Positions 1-12,287 of a stretch of DNA of 64,000 nt are shown here, in pieces (the stretch's first letter is position 1; each line of letters starts with the position of its first letter). A program made the translations under genes and the position numbers. The stretch spans positions 372,001 through 436,000 of the forward strand of contig BCIX01000002.1 of assembly GCA_001600095.1 (NCBI GenBank), given 5' to 3'. The stretch comes from Bullera alba. Taxonomy: Eukaryota; Basidiomycota; Tremellomycetes; Tremellales; Bulleraceae. The notes beneath the pieces were generated by a model, which did not search any database, had not been told where the DNA came from, and saw nothing but the letters and a program-made list of their open reading frames with translations.

Positions 1-1892
1 TCTCAAGAGATGGAGGTATTGGCAGGATCTCATGGGTTTAGGTGCACCAAGAGGTGAATAGGCTGGAGGGGGAAGGCCGTCGAATAGTCAAGTTCAGCAT
101 AGTAAGTTTACAGCGATACGGATTCTGTCTCTTCCCAAAGGTGACGCTGAGGCTTATATGAGTAGACGGGCTACTCGATGGGAGGACGTGAGTGACTCGC
201 TGGATCGAGATCGGAATCGATGTCAGCGATGCTGATTGTTGTTTAGTGATCTCGCGATATCTACTGGGATTGCTACACTCTGAGACACCGTCGTTCTTCG
301 AGAGGTATCCATCTGGCTCGTTCTCCACCATAGCCACTCCTGTAAGTAAAACTCCCAATGTGTATCAAGCACCAGCTGACTGCAAGCGACAATCCAGCAC
401 ATCGGGCTGCCGAAGTATAGTGCGTACTAGCTGGAGGCTGTCCAAGCTCCAAGCCCAGGTGCAACGACTGACCTTAGACATCTGACAGACACGTACAAGT
501 CGGAGATCCTGACATGGCTGGGAGGCAAGCTGATGGCCCGAGCCGGTCAGCAGCTCTGGAACGTGGACAGCTTCTCGGAAGATGACCCTCGGCCTCTACT
601 GGAAGTCATGGCTGATCCCGGTACGTCGATCTTGTCAATCTTGGCTTCGCCCTTCTCCTCATGATACTGACCGACGTCCCCCTCAGAGTCAGTGTTTATG
701 CACGCCCTTGAGCAATTCCCTCTTATCCAGATATTCGCCAATGCGTGAGTCCACGACAGTGTCTGATAAAGGCGACATCTTACAGAGCTACTGCAGGGTG
801 AATGATCGTGCGGTGCCGTATCCGACTGGGGCGATAGAGACCGAAGACCACTTTGCCGGATGGGCAGAAAGGGGCCTCGAGGTCGAAATCGACGAGAGCA
901 ATATCATCAAGTCATGGTCCGGACCCAGCTCGATCAAGACTTCTCAGGCGCAGGTCAGAGTGAAACATAAGCCAGTGAAGCAATCGTTCGGTCTTGGCCC
1001 TGTGATGGGTTACAACTTTCCCTTGAACTATGTCAGTGAAGAAAGCACTGTCGATGCAAGTATGCTGATTGAAAGGCCAGCTTGTTCTCCTCTTGACACC
1101 TCTCCTAGCACCAATCATGTTCATCATGCTGTGAGTGGAGACAGGCTCGTCATACCCGATCCCAATTTGGTTTGACGATTTGCAGGGCTGTTCGATTCAA
1201 GCTTGCCGATCGACGGTCGTGAGTCGTCACATAGGGAATGACCCTTGTGAACGGAATACTAAGCCACCTTGACCTCACAGTCAGCGCCGTTTGGATCATC
1301 TTTCGCAGCAGGGCAACGACCCTCATCCCCGAGGTTTATCGATATCCGCCGCTCAGAAAGCTATACGTCGGATGGAGCGACGTATCGAGAATGACGTACT
1401 GGGCAACATGGACGGGTCTGGCTCTGCATCTCAATCCCTCACGGGATCTAGCTTTACCTCCCAGTCCAGTAGCTTTAGTTCTGCCACACCCTCACGGTCA
1501 TCCGCTAGGTCTCGCACTGGAGGCTCAAAGCGAGCAGTACCAGACGATCGGCACATCACCACCGGTAGCTCGCCCACACACTTCCCCGTAAATGACCCGG
1601 AACATCGACCGAGCCACTCGAATATGGTCATACCCCCTTCAAAGCTCAAAGTCGTCCTAAGCGACAAACAGCTCAGAATGGCTCGCTGGCTGAACGCACT
1701 TCCGATCAAGAAATACGTGCTTTGGTACCCCGACTCGCCTAGTACCCACGGAGTGATCCTCGTTAGGTGAACACGAATCTTTTAAAAGATCACCCCTTTA
1801 CTGACTTACTTGCCAGGGACCGCTCGTTGCCGGGCGACGAGAAAGGTAGGCCGGGGATCAAGGTCTGGGCCAAGGCAGTCGCTTCCGCTTAG
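1..1892 (+). CDS. DUF676-family lipid hydrolase (ROG1/LPL1-like), 5' truncated by the window edge
   Basis: Alpha/beta-hydrolase of the fungal DUF676 serine esterase/lipase family, whose members hydrolyse acylglycerols or phospholipids, often at lipid droplets. The nucleophile elbow GYSMGG is at 169-186. An intron at 188-246 follows, and the next exon reads LISRYLLGLLHSE, then SFSTIATP and, after another intron, HIGLPKYS. Later exons read FMHALEQFPLIQIFANA and then VNDRAVPYPTGAIE (about 800-840), the family's conserved block with an Asp. A Ser-rich insert lies at about 1400-1600. The C-terminal THGVILVRD (about 1750 into the last exon) is the likely catalytic-His region. The last exon starts after an intron at about 1768-1816 and ends with TAG at 1890-1892. 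At least five introns were inferred from frame continuity. The start codon lies upstream of the window. Family call is confident; substrate is unknown. Confidence 0.85.
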
Positions 1893-2289
1893 ATCTGCAA
1901 TTGAGACTTATAGAGGTAAGACGGGCAGTGGAACGACAAGTCACTTTGCATGTATCGATACAGCACAACATCAATCAGACGAGACCGCACAGCAAGTAAC
2001 AACAACATGCGACTCTACTGATACCAAAACAACGAACCGAAACACCGATGTACAAAGTGAGAAACACGATCTCATCGTCCCAATCGTCCGCTCATACCCG
2101 TTTAGTGTCACACTACACGATGAGACAACCGCCTTCGCCTCGCTTCAGCCACTGTTATGACTGTGTCAGCTGCTAGTGGGTCGGGCGCGCAAGCTAGCAG
2201 TACTCACTCATCAACTTTGATTCCATGGTCAGCTCTGTGGAAGAGACTTTGGTCTGTTGAGACAATATATGGCCGAGTGCTGTTTCCCG
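1893..2289. other. Intergenic region between convergent gene ends
   Basis: About 400 bp between the stop of the lipid hydrolase (+) and the inferred stop of the next gene (-). It holds AC-rich sequence, probably 3' UTRs and terminators. I see no convincing ORF, RNA gene or repeat. Confidence 0.5.
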
Positions 2290-4809
2290 TCAGCACCACC
2301 TCGTCCATCTTTCCTCACTCTTTATAGGGGTCACTGGCGCGCCAGCACTCCTATTCGGGGCCCCAAACTCCCTATCACGCTCCTATCACCCATCAGCATC
2401 CGATTTCTCGGTGAGGATGATGTGCAGAGGTACTCACACTGATAGCCTTCTGTTCGAACATCTCGACCGTCTGACGAATCTTATCACCCGTCCTCGTCGG
2501 CTTCAATGCCTTTCTCAATCGCTCCACATCGGGTGGACCGCCTGTATGCGCTTTGAACAGCTGCGGCGGTCCATGGACTGTTGATTGAGGCGAGGCGTGT
2601 TTGCGTACCGGCTCGAACGATCTTCCGGACGGAAAGAATCTCTCGGGGTCCACGCAAGTCGATCGCTTCAGTGTGTCGAGGGCACCGTGGCTTTGGGTCC
2701 TCTTTGATGGGTCCAGTTGGGTCGGCTGGGTTTTGGGTACTGGAGTCGAAGATTCGGAGCGAGTGATGGTCTTGGGGAAGTCCTGGGGAGGGATGCTGGG
2801 ATTGATGCTGTCTGGGGAGAAGGTGATTGAACTAGAGAACAGCGGAGTCGTTTCGATCTGCACCTTGACGGATTTCGCATGGGCAAGGTTGGCAGAGCTG
2901 ACAAGGTGGTTCCTTCGACTGTAGTTGGCCGAGCCGATATCCGTCTCCGGCACTCGAACGGGATGTCTCTCCGCTGATGCCCTCAACTTCGCCTTCCAAT
3001 CATCGTTGCTCCTGTCTCGCACAGGTGCCGATACCTTGGGCGCGGGACCCTGCATCGGTGCAGTAGGCTTTGGCATGATCTTCTGCAACTCGCCAAACTT
3101 GTTCAGATCCCTCAGTAGCTCGTCGAATTGCTCGGAAAGACGATCGACCTGACCTTGACCGATTTCTGGGGATCGATAACCTCGAACCGGCCTTGGAGTC
3201 ATGGGGGACGGCGTAGGTGCTCTGCTGGACTCTTCCGATTTCGGAGTAGAAACGTAAACCAACTGCGAGATCGTCAGCTGATTAGCTGGAAGACTGGCGT
3301 GATAGCTGGTCGTACTCACATCCAAGGATGCTTCGACGCGGGTCATGTCCACTCCTCGCACCTTGACCGCATCTTCCAGCTCTTCATACAGGGTCCTCTG
3401 CCTCCGAGGACTGGTGATATTCTTCCTATCGGTGTCCAATTTCGGAGTCCTGCTCTTTGGCGTTCGGGGACTGGGTGTCGATTCTGCCCCAAGCTTGAGG
3501 AAGTCCGCAACTTCCTGGACCTTCAGACCTCGTTCTTGATACTTGGAAAGATCTCCCCTCCTGGTTTGGCGCGGAGTGGAAGTGGCCTTGACAAATGTAT
3601 CTGACCAGTCCGAGCTGTCGGTGTCCAGTGGCACAATGTCGAGGGGAGAGGGTACGGACTTGCGCTTTGTCACTCTCGGTGAGGATCGCAACTTGCCGAA
3701 GACCGAGGTGGTGGCAGAGGGTGGCAGCGGAGGAAGAGGCCGCTCCGGCTGAGGTAGTTGTATTGGCGAGACCTTGGGAGGAGTACGGTGTTCTTTGGGC
3801 GGTTCAACCTTCTTCAGCTCTACGAGCTCCTTACTTGGCGTTGTGATGCTAATCGGTGGGTACGCCAGGTTCCCATATTTCATCTGTTTGGCCGGTGTCT
3901 TCAGACCAGCAGGATTGACTGAGTGCTGGTCCACGAAGCGGATTTGTCTGGTGGCTGAAGAGCCTGCTGGTGGGTCGTACTTGGGAGAAGTGGATTTGTT
4001 GGTCTGAGGCGTATCCTTCCTAGTGGAAAGGGGGTTGATCTGCCGATGCTCGTGACGAGGTGACTTTGGTGGGACAGGCGGAACATTCACCTCTTTCCTG
4101 GCTCCATGGCTCGTACTACCTCGCCTGGGGATCAATTGACGTGGACCTGATACTTTGCTGAAGTTGGCGACCTGGCTTCGAGACAACTTTGTCTTGGCTC
4201 CGTACTTTTGCTCTGCGCTGGCTCCTGAGGAAGGTTTAGCTGGTGTTGGAGTTGGCCTGAGGGGGACCAGTCGGTCTAGGCTGGAGTCGACGGTGATCAT
4301 GGTGGAGTTGTTTGAGGCATCTACCCAGACTAAAGCTCAGGGATCAGTTCATGCCCGTTATCCAGCATGAGGCAGCACTCACGATCATCGTCTAAATCGT
4401 TCGAAGCTGACTTGTCCCCAAACTCGCCTATCTTCCTATCTGCTCCAATCTTGCCTGGCCGCTTGACGTTCCTTGGCGAAACCATCACAAATGACTCTTC
4501 AGATACCCCTCTCATCCTACCAGGCTCACTGGACCCAGATGGGCGTCTCGTCCGAGGGTTGAGTGAGGACTCGCTAGTTCGTCTTGGTTGAACGACCCTT
4601 TCCCTTTGCTTGGTCAAGGAGAGGATCCGAGAGAATGAGGATTTTCGCTTGGGCGAGAAGTGTCCTATGCCCCTGGTGTAGTCGATGGGAACGTCGGAGG
4701 TTTCCTCTTCGTGGGGAGTGAAGGTGGCGGGAGGCCAGGAAGGTGGGTTACTTGGAGCACCGGAGTATGGCGGCGGATCGAGGGAAGGATGAAGTTTATG
4801 CTTGGTCAT
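2290..4809 (-). CDS. Large low-complexity Pro/Ser/Thr-rich protein of unknown function
   Basis: Not recognised. The first exon starts at ATG 4809 (MTKHKLHPSLDPPPYSG). An intron at about 4330-4379 joins it to a long second exon in the same frame (reading LWVDASNNSTMITV across the junction). A small in-frame intron sits near 3270-3325, between EASLD and LVYVST. A 3' intron after MFEQKAIS (near 2440) leads to a short last exon ending with TGA at about 2290; this terminal exon is the least certain part. The product, about 780 residues, is dominated by Pro, Ser, Thr, Lys and Arg with many S/T-P sites. A Pro-rich stretch RPLPPLPPS could bind SH3 or WW domains. Short likely helical segments such as RLSEQFDELLRDLNKFGEL are the only ordered-looking parts. 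It resembles disordered cytoskeletal or polarity scaffold proteins, but that is only an impression. It is transcribed in the same direction as the ABC transporter upstream. Confidence 0.6.
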
Positions 4810-5099
4810 GGTGTCAAATGGTTTCTGGTGAATGTGGGCTCAGTATCAAATGCTGATGGGATCCCAGGGGGGCGAGAAAGGGATGAGAGGGCTCGGAAGA
4901 TGGTGCGGGTGGTCGGAAGGGAGGGTTGTTCAACGTTGAAAGAGGTGGACACGCCGCATAGACATGTAACCGGCAGCCAAAAATTGATCCCGTCGCTCTA
5001 TTCACCGTGTACAAAGAGGCTATCAATACAAGCACGACGACCCACTGATTCCTGATCCCAGACGCATCTAGCACAGCCTTTACACCCTCGCCGCTCCTT

Positions 5100-8000
5100 C
5101 TATGCACTTGTGATCTCCATGTCATCGATCGCGCCATTCTCTTTGGCCAATCGACGGAAATGGCCATTCTCCCTCCTGAGCAGTACCTCCGGTTTGCCAA
5201 TCTCGACCACCCTTCCTGCCTCCATCACCACGATCAGATCGTAGTCGATCACAGTGGAGATCCTGTGTGCAATGGTGAGCACTGTGCAATCGTTGAAGCA
5301 ATCCCTGATTGTTTCCTGGATCGCCGCGTCGGTGTTGACATCAATTGAAGACGTGGCCTCTGACGGCGGAAAGTACGGTCAGCTAACTGGGCGTGAAATC
5401 CTCGAACGGAAGCTAAACTCACCGTCTAGAGCGAGGATCCTTCGTTGACGTAACATTGCTCGAGCCAGTGCAAGGAGCTGACGTTGACCGCGGGAGAAAC
5501 TGCCTCCGTTGCCGGTAATCACCTCGTCTAATTTACCTGGAAGGCTTTCCACATGGGCTTTCAATTGGGATCGGTCCAAAGCTTCCCATATCTCGGCATC
5601 GGTCTTCTGACCTTCGGGATCGAGGTTCTCCCGCAAAGTCATCTCAAGAAGCATCGGGTCTAACAGTACCCATATGTCAGTGTCGGATCACCCAATGAAG
5701 ACCAAAGCATTTGACTCACCCTGCGGAATGATGGACAGGGCGGATCGGTACACCTCCAATGGGACATCCTCGATATCCACATCATCGACAAAGATATCTC
5801 CCTCGTCCAAATCAATGAGTCGCCAGAGTACTCCGAGGAGGGTGCTTTTGCCGGAGCCACTTCTGCCGCAAATACCGACCCGCTGTCCGGCCTTGGCGAC
5901 AAAGGATACATCGGTGAGTGCGGGCGGGAGGTCTGGTCGATATCGCGCCGTGACGTTGGAGAAGTGGACAGAACCTCTGGACGGCCAGTCTTTCTTCATG
6001 GCGTAGTTGTGGATGGCAGACGCGTTGGTTTCTTGTGGCGGTAGCTCGACGTATTCTTGGATACGCTCAACAGACGTGATACACATTTCCACCTCTACAC
6101 GCCTAAGTCAGTGATGATCGAGCGGCCGGAGATCGTACTTACTGGTCCACTCGATGATGAATTGACTGAGGTAGTTGTTGAGACTGGCGCCTTGAGACAA
6201 GGCAACGGCCAGGATACCAGGGGAGATTGAATTCCTTGTTGTGACGGCGATGACCACGAGCAGGGTGTTGACGAACAAGACACAAAAGTTGAGGGCCAGT
6301 TCCAGCCAGACTTGTACCACAGTAATAAGCCCTAGTAGCGCAGTCAGCTTTGCGTTCGGTCAAGGGTCCCTGGCTTGACTCACAGACAGGGTGCTGGGAC
6401 GCAGTAGCCAGTCTGGTGTTGAGCTCTCTGCACACAGTCTGCTTCTGCATCGCCCGGATTGTTCTCAAGCCATCCAAGTCGATCCTGATCGCACGTCATC
6501 AGTACAAGAAAATGGTACCAGACTCAAAGTGACTCACGTTTCCGAGAACAAAGTGTAGATACTGCAGACATCAGCAAGAACCAGATGGCTGACACTCACG
6601 GTGACCGCGAGACCAGGTCAAGACGACGCAGCTCTCTTGCTGCCCTGACATAGAAGCGCTGCAAGACTATCATCGCACCTCCACATCCTGCCAGAACAGC
6701 AGCCATCTGTAAAGCGCTTCAGCGGCCAGAAATACCTGAAATATCGAGATCACTCACGTAAGGTCCTGCAACGATCATCAGGATTGCAGCGCCGACAATC
6801 TGAGCACCGACGCTCATTGCGTTGACAGCAGCGTTGGGCAGTTCGAAGTCGACTACAAGGTGTCAGTGTAGCTCGCTAGCCTTTGTGCATGCAGCAGACG
6901 TACCGGAGAAGAGGTCGGAATTGAAGCGATTCACCATCTCGCCAATAGGTCTGCTGTCAAAGAAAGAGAGGCTAGTTCTACGAAGCGATGAGTGTCTGTT
7001 ATACTGAACCGTACTGATAAGCTAGAGACTCACCCAAGTAGACCACGAATTTGCCATGAGTGCAATTGTCGACTTGCCCGTACATGAGTGTACGAGAAGC
7101 AATGGATGATCGCCCAAGCGAAACAGATCAGGTAGCCAATTTGCATCCCGGCGTATCCACCAAGGAAGGCGCCATATCTCGAGTTTGGCGATCCCGGCAA
7201 GTTTGTCGTCCAACCTTGAAGGTAAACGTCCATCGAAGTCAAGATTGCAGCGGTGACAACGACCAAGCTGACCCATACGACGGCATGTTGATAGCTCATA
7301 CTCTTGAGATATACGAGATAGGTCGACCATTTGACGGTACCCTGAGTGACTTTCTCCTGACCGGCTTGCACTTCATTCCGAGCTTCGGACGCCGCGTCGT
7401 TGTCGACCACTTGTTCTGCAAGGACTTTGCTCGGTCCTCCTTCATTTGCAAGTTTTGTCGCCCCGGCCTCTCCGACAAGAGATCGGAGAATGCCGTCCTC
7501 CTGGATCAGCTCTTCGTAGCTGCCTTGTTGAGAGATCGAGTTGCAGTCCATGACTGTCACCAGCGAGGCGGAAGAGAGGCGGTACACCTGGTTCGTGGCG
7601 ACGACCACCATTTTACCCCGTAGAAGACCTTGCTCGCCAAAGAGGGCTTTGAAGACATGCGCCTCGGTATCCGCATCCAAAGCTGAGAACACGTCATCAA
7701 GGACCAGTGCGGGGTATCGTCCATAAACCGCTCGGGCCAAGGCAACTCTGCAGAAGCTGTCAGTATCCGCACATCCACCTCTCGTTACAGTACCACGACT
7801 TACCTTTGTCGCTGTCCGCCAGAGAGACTGCCGACGAGGGTCGAATCTCCCTCGGATATGGTGTTGAAGTCGATGTCCAGGGCCATACTCTTGATGACTT
7901 CCTTGTACCAAGCCCTGTCGTATGGTTGCTCGAAGAGGATGTTGTCCCTGATCGTACCACCCGTCCGTAACCACGGATCCTGACAGCAGAAACCGACACG

Positions 8001-10147
8001 ACCCATGTTGACAGATGCGCTACCGCCGAAAACGTCCAGCTCTCCCAGGAGAGCTTGAAGCATCAAGCTCTTTCCTGAACCCACTCGGCCGGTAATCATC
8101 CACAAGCATTCGCCCTGGACCTTCACGTTGATATTCTTGAGCAGCTCGAGCGGCGTTTCACCAGTGATACCGAAAGTCGTCTCGGTCAGGTCAATCGAAA
8201 GATCCTCCACTTTGGCGTCAGCTGTGATTGCGGTTTCGACGTTGATCTCTTGTTTCTCGGCACAGAGTAGGAACTCTTCGATGCGTTTGAAACTGGCCCA
8301 AGCCTGGATAATATTTCCGACCTGCTGACCCAGCATCAGAAGCGGGTCGGAGATCAGAGTGATAGTTGTGATAACGGTAAAGATCTTGGCTGTAGTCACC
8401 GCATCGCCTCCTTGGTCCGAGTAGAGCGAGACCACGGTGAATGTGATGACGGTGACCAAAGCGAGGAAGTTGCCAAGCCAGTTGGTAGCGATACTGACTT
8501 TGAGCGCTTGAACCACAAACTTGATATACCCCGCGAGCTCTTTCTCCCGCAATCCTTCTGCCTTACCAATCACAAATCGCTCGTATGCCGATAGTTTGAT
8601 GGCTTTGACATGTCGAAGGACGGAAGACATGAACTGGACTCGACCGTCGGTCGCTTCCGCCCATCCCTTTCGACTACCGGCAATCTTTCTTGTCAAAGGC
8701 TGCAGCGAGGCGAAGAAGATCAAAGCTCCGATGACACTAGCGAGCTGCACAAAGCGCACGTCAATATATGCAATTGGGTGGTTCTTAAGCAACTCACGAA
8801 AGACCACCTAATTTGCGTCCAAATGATATACAGACCCAGCCCAGTCTGGACTATAGCTGTCCAGCTTTGATGAATGGCGAAGATGGTGCGTTGGACATTA
8901 TCGACATCCACGCTCATGAGGTTGCTTGCCTTGGCAGCACCTAGCTGGTTTGCCATCTCAGTCGTGATCACCAGAGTTTTTCGGTAAATCCCTTCCAGGA
9001 ATGCACCTCGCAATACTAAAGCAGATCGCTGGACGGCGACCTTGGAGAGGACTAGTGCCACTGCGAAGACGGCGTAGGTGAGGAAAGTACCTCCGACCAG
9101 ACCCCATCCGTTGGCGATCGGCTCGGAATCACCGTTACTCGTGTGGGACTGGACAAAATTGACAGCGTGAAGCACCAGCAGAGGACGTGCCATTGACACC
9201 ACGGAGTAGATGAAAGCTGGAAGGATAGGCGCAAGAAGAAGGCCCGTGAACGCATTGTAGCAAGCCCAGATGAGGGGCTGTTTAGTCTGACCGTCGGCCA
9301 GACGCTGTTGCTGTTTTTCCCATGCAACGCGGAACGCGTTCCAGGTCGCGGTGGAATGGAGGCTTTGGTCAATCTCTCCGAGGTCGTCCATAACCAACGG
9401 CTTTCTCCATCCTCGAAGCAGAAGTGGCAGGAGCCATGCTGCGCTGTATCGAGAGATCAGACCTGCAGTGTCGGCGGGAGGTAGATGAGCACCGTTCTTG
9501 AGGGATGTTCGAGTCGAGAATTGCAGAGCCAGGCAGAGGGCGACACGAGCTGCTAGCGAGACTACGAGACATCTCGATGTCGTGGTGGATCCAACGAGGT
9601 ATGCCGTACGCACTCTCGAAGCGACCAACAAAGTGGTGACTAGCAGGTATAAAGCTGGAGGTTGGGATGAGCGGGCACATCGGAAGAACTCCAGTGTGAC
9701 AACAGCAATCAGGGCGGTCTGTCTCGTCAGTTGATGAACTGTGTGCATAACTCACTGCTGCGAGGATGTCCGTAACATATGCTGCACGAGCGGACCAATC
9801 GGTGGGCAAGTACTGGTCTTTACTCCAGAGTATCGGTGTTGCTATGCTGGCGGCAAACAGGAGCAGAGAGGTGGTCACTCTTGAGACCAATATAGCCCAT
9901 CCCGCCCAAGGTATCTCAGAGACCGGTAGTAGCTTGTTCTTCTTGTGTACGAGTCGCCATAGTCGAGATACTGCGAGAATGCCAAATATCAGGGCAGGTA
10001 CGAACGAGAGGAAGCTGAGTTGGTCAGGACGAGTTCACGATAGGATCACGTTGCTATCTTCACTCACATGTTCGAGAAGAATAGCGTGAAGTCCAATGTT
10101 CGACACTGAGCGCCTGGGCCGAAACTCAAGTCATTGCCACACAACAT
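5100..10147 (-). CDS. ABCC/MRP-type ABC transporter with an N-terminal TMD0-like domain
   Basis: Full-size ATP-driven exporter of the multidrug-resistance-associated subfamily, expected in plasma or vacuolar membrane. ATG 10147 (MLCGNDLSFGPG) opens a hydrophobic N-terminal region with several membrane spans (about 9370-10090), like TMD0. TMD1 follows (about 8700-9370). NBD1 lies at about 7560-8200, with Walker A GRVGSGKS, signature LSGGQRQR and Walker B ALVLDD. TMD2 spans about 6100-7350. NBD2 is at about 5100-5960, with Walker A GRSGSGKST, a variant signature GSFSRGQRQ, Walker B ILALDEATSSID and H-loop TIAHR. NBD1 has Asp for the catalytic Glu (LDD) and Asn for the H-loop His (ATNQ), so only the second composite site may lack this degeneracy, as is usual for ABCC proteins. 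There are about 14 short introns. The stop is at 5100-5102. Substrate cannot be told from sequence. Confidence 0.92.
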
Positions 10148-10960
10148 CTCGCCAGTGAACTGCCGTCCAGTCTTGGAGAGAGGTTGTCAGTAGCCTGGAG
10201 GTGAGATCTGAAAGACGTCCCTTCTACAGCTTTACTGTTCTCTTGGGCGTTCGACGCGCAACCGTCCTCACAGAGCACATCGCCGAGTCACGAATTATCC
10301 CTCCTGCGTGGCACATGATACCAGGAGGTCCAGGAATAAGTTGACGCCATTTTCTTCGGGCCTGTCATATCTTGCCAGACCCGAGCCACCATGTGGACCG
10401 CAAAATCAGTTGCGAGATTGCGGAATGTAACTCGGCTTTGTCCACCTAATTAGACCGCCTGGCTCTGCCAGGCTTCCCCTTTCCAGCGCGACATTACGAT
10501 ATGCCAGCAGCCTCTTCGGTAGGCGGCAGAGCGAAGCAAGCTGACTAGTTGCCGTTGGTATTCCTAATCAGTCAGAGTCAGTCCTAATCGGTCCTGATCG
10601 GTTTCTAAACCATGGGAAGAAGTGGGATGAGGCTACCTCGCTTCTCCCCTTATCAGCTTTGCTGCTTTTTGCAAATTGATACGACCCATGCGCTCCCATG
10701 CGCTCCCATATTAAATTGCGGATCCTAGTGTAGTGATCCGCGGGGCTCCCTCCAATTGCGGAGATGCACCCCCCACTCCGTCATCGCGATCGAGCGGCCG
10801 CTCGATCTGGTCTCGTAACGTTCGGGTGATCGGGTGAGCTGGTGAGTGAAGCCCGGTGTCTTCTGTATGGACAGCGAGGCCTCTACAACAAGACAGGAGC
10901 CCGCTGGTCGACTCTCCCAGACACGACTAATCCAACGCGCTCGCTGGAACGGATGTCAGA
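10148..10960. promoter_or_regulatory. Divergent promoter region between ABC transporter (-) and J-protein (+)
   Basis: About 810 bp shared upstream sequence. It contains imperfect repeats of the CAGTCAGAGTCAG / CTAATCGGTCCTGATCGG type (about 10565-10605), a direct repeat CCCATGCGCT (about 10687-10706) and a perfect 20-bp palindrome (10788-10807). No coding exon was convincing. An upstream in-frame ATG at 10846 is possible, but the ATG at 10961 gives a mitochondrial presequence. Confidence 0.5.
10788..10807. repeat. Perfect 20-bp GC-rich palindrome
   Basis: GATCGAGCGGCCGCTCGATC is exactly its own reverse complement. It lies about 155-175 bp upstream of the J-protein start, inside a divergent promoter. 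It could be a binding site for a dimeric regulator or simply chance. Confidence 0.6.
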
Positions 10961-12034
10961 ATGCCGTTCAACCTCGCGCGACCGCTTGTGATCGTTCGAA
11001 CGGCTCGATCGTCATCGTATTTGCAGTATCGGACAGCTCAGACGGCTCGTCAACCGCAAGATGATCCAGAGCCAAGTCACGAGGCGTCAAACTCTCCCTC
11101 AGCATCGTCTTCCAGCAGGCAGATGCCAGATCGCAAGGGAAAGGGACGGGCAGATCCAGCAGTGGACGGATATCGCTTTCCCGAGAGGGGACGGAATGGA
11201 GGAGTACCAGATCCCTTCGAGGTCCTTGCTCTGGAACGCAGTGCTTCCCAAGCCCAAGTGAAACAGCAGTGTGAGCTCGAATGTGCATTATCAACAGCAC
11301 ACCTCAACTAAACTCCTGCCAGACTACCGCCTAGCACTCATACTCCACCCGGATTCGACGCATCCGTCCTCTTCACCCGCTCACTTCGCAACGCTCAACC
11401 GTGCCTACACACTCTTGTCCTCGCCAAGCTCTCGCAATGACTATCTGACTTTCGGACAAGGCTGGGGATCCAGCGAGGGGACATATTATGATCCTGCCTA
11501 CGCAGCGATGAGAGCAGAGGTCATGCGTCGTGGACGAGCTCGCGCAAGTCGTGGAGTTCGGGCTGCCAGTGCCGAAAGTCAACCGGGATGGGACGGTGGC
11601 TATGGTGTCGATGGGGAATGGTACAAGTATCCAAATAGAACCGAACAAGAACCCAGGTATATGAGCCATCGTCGATTTGTGGGCTTCATTCTAGCAGGCG
11701 TGAGTGATGAAGGTGTCAATTGTCCATCTTCTCATCTAATCCCGCATTTGGTGTAGTCTGCGATTATCGGATGGGCGCAATATATCCGGGTTGAGCAGGT
11801 CAATGAGAATAGGAGGATGGTCCTCGATGCCAGTCATATGGAGTGAGTTCATCCAGTCTCGTCAGACACCTTGCTGACAGGAGCCGTAGCGCATCGCATG
11901 CTCTCGCGGCGGCTAGGGAAGAGGCCAGGGCCAACGGAAGGGCGAGGCGCGAGCAGATTAGGCGCAAAGTCAACGAATCAAAGTATCTGAGGGAGATTGA
12001 TAAAGTGGAGCAAGAAGGAGGTGGAACGACGTGA
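10961..12034 (+). CDS. J-domain (DnaJ-like) protein, probably mitochondrial, with one membrane segment
   Basis: Hsp40-type co-chaperone that would stimulate an Hsp70 ATPase. ATG 10961 gives an Arg/Ser-rich presequence without acidic residues (MPFNLARPLVIVRTARSS), typical of mitochondrial import; this decided the start. The J-domain (about residues 85-150) begins PDPFEVLAL, carries the invariant HPD motif (ILHPDST) and helix IV-like FATLNRAYTLL. Introns lie at 11271-11322, 11700-11756 and about 11840-11880. The second splits a predicted membrane helix (FVGFILAG, then SAIIGWAQYI), after which a basic, Ala-rich tail follows. The stop is TGA at 12032-12034. A J-domain near the N-terminus plus a single TM suggests an inner-membrane or organellar co-chaperone. 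The exact orthologue is not assigned. Confidence 0.8.
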
Positions 12035-12287
12035 TGCGGGGCGCAATGTCTCATCCAGTGAGCAGGTTATGCTGATCGGTATCCATGCATCGGATGATAT
12101 GGAGATTGTTTTCTAACCCAGGTGAGATGATCTCAAGCGACCAATGAAAAGCAGAAAGGAGCCACCAAGACTGCGATAATCAAGCCAGTAGTCGGTCTGA
12201 TCGAACTGAGCTTGCGTCGACTACCTCCAGTGAACTGGCCCGAACTTCCAATAGTGAAATTGCAAGGTGTACTGAAAGAGCGCATCA

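Noticed and set aside
582..1175. 197-codon plus-strand frame as a separate gene
   Set aside because: It is partly an exon of the DUF676 hydrolase read through an intron; the family motifs continue across the inferred splice sites.
3128..4370. Several plus-strand frames opposite the low-complexity gene
   Set aside because: They arise from the biased codon composition of the minus-strand gene and contain no domain.
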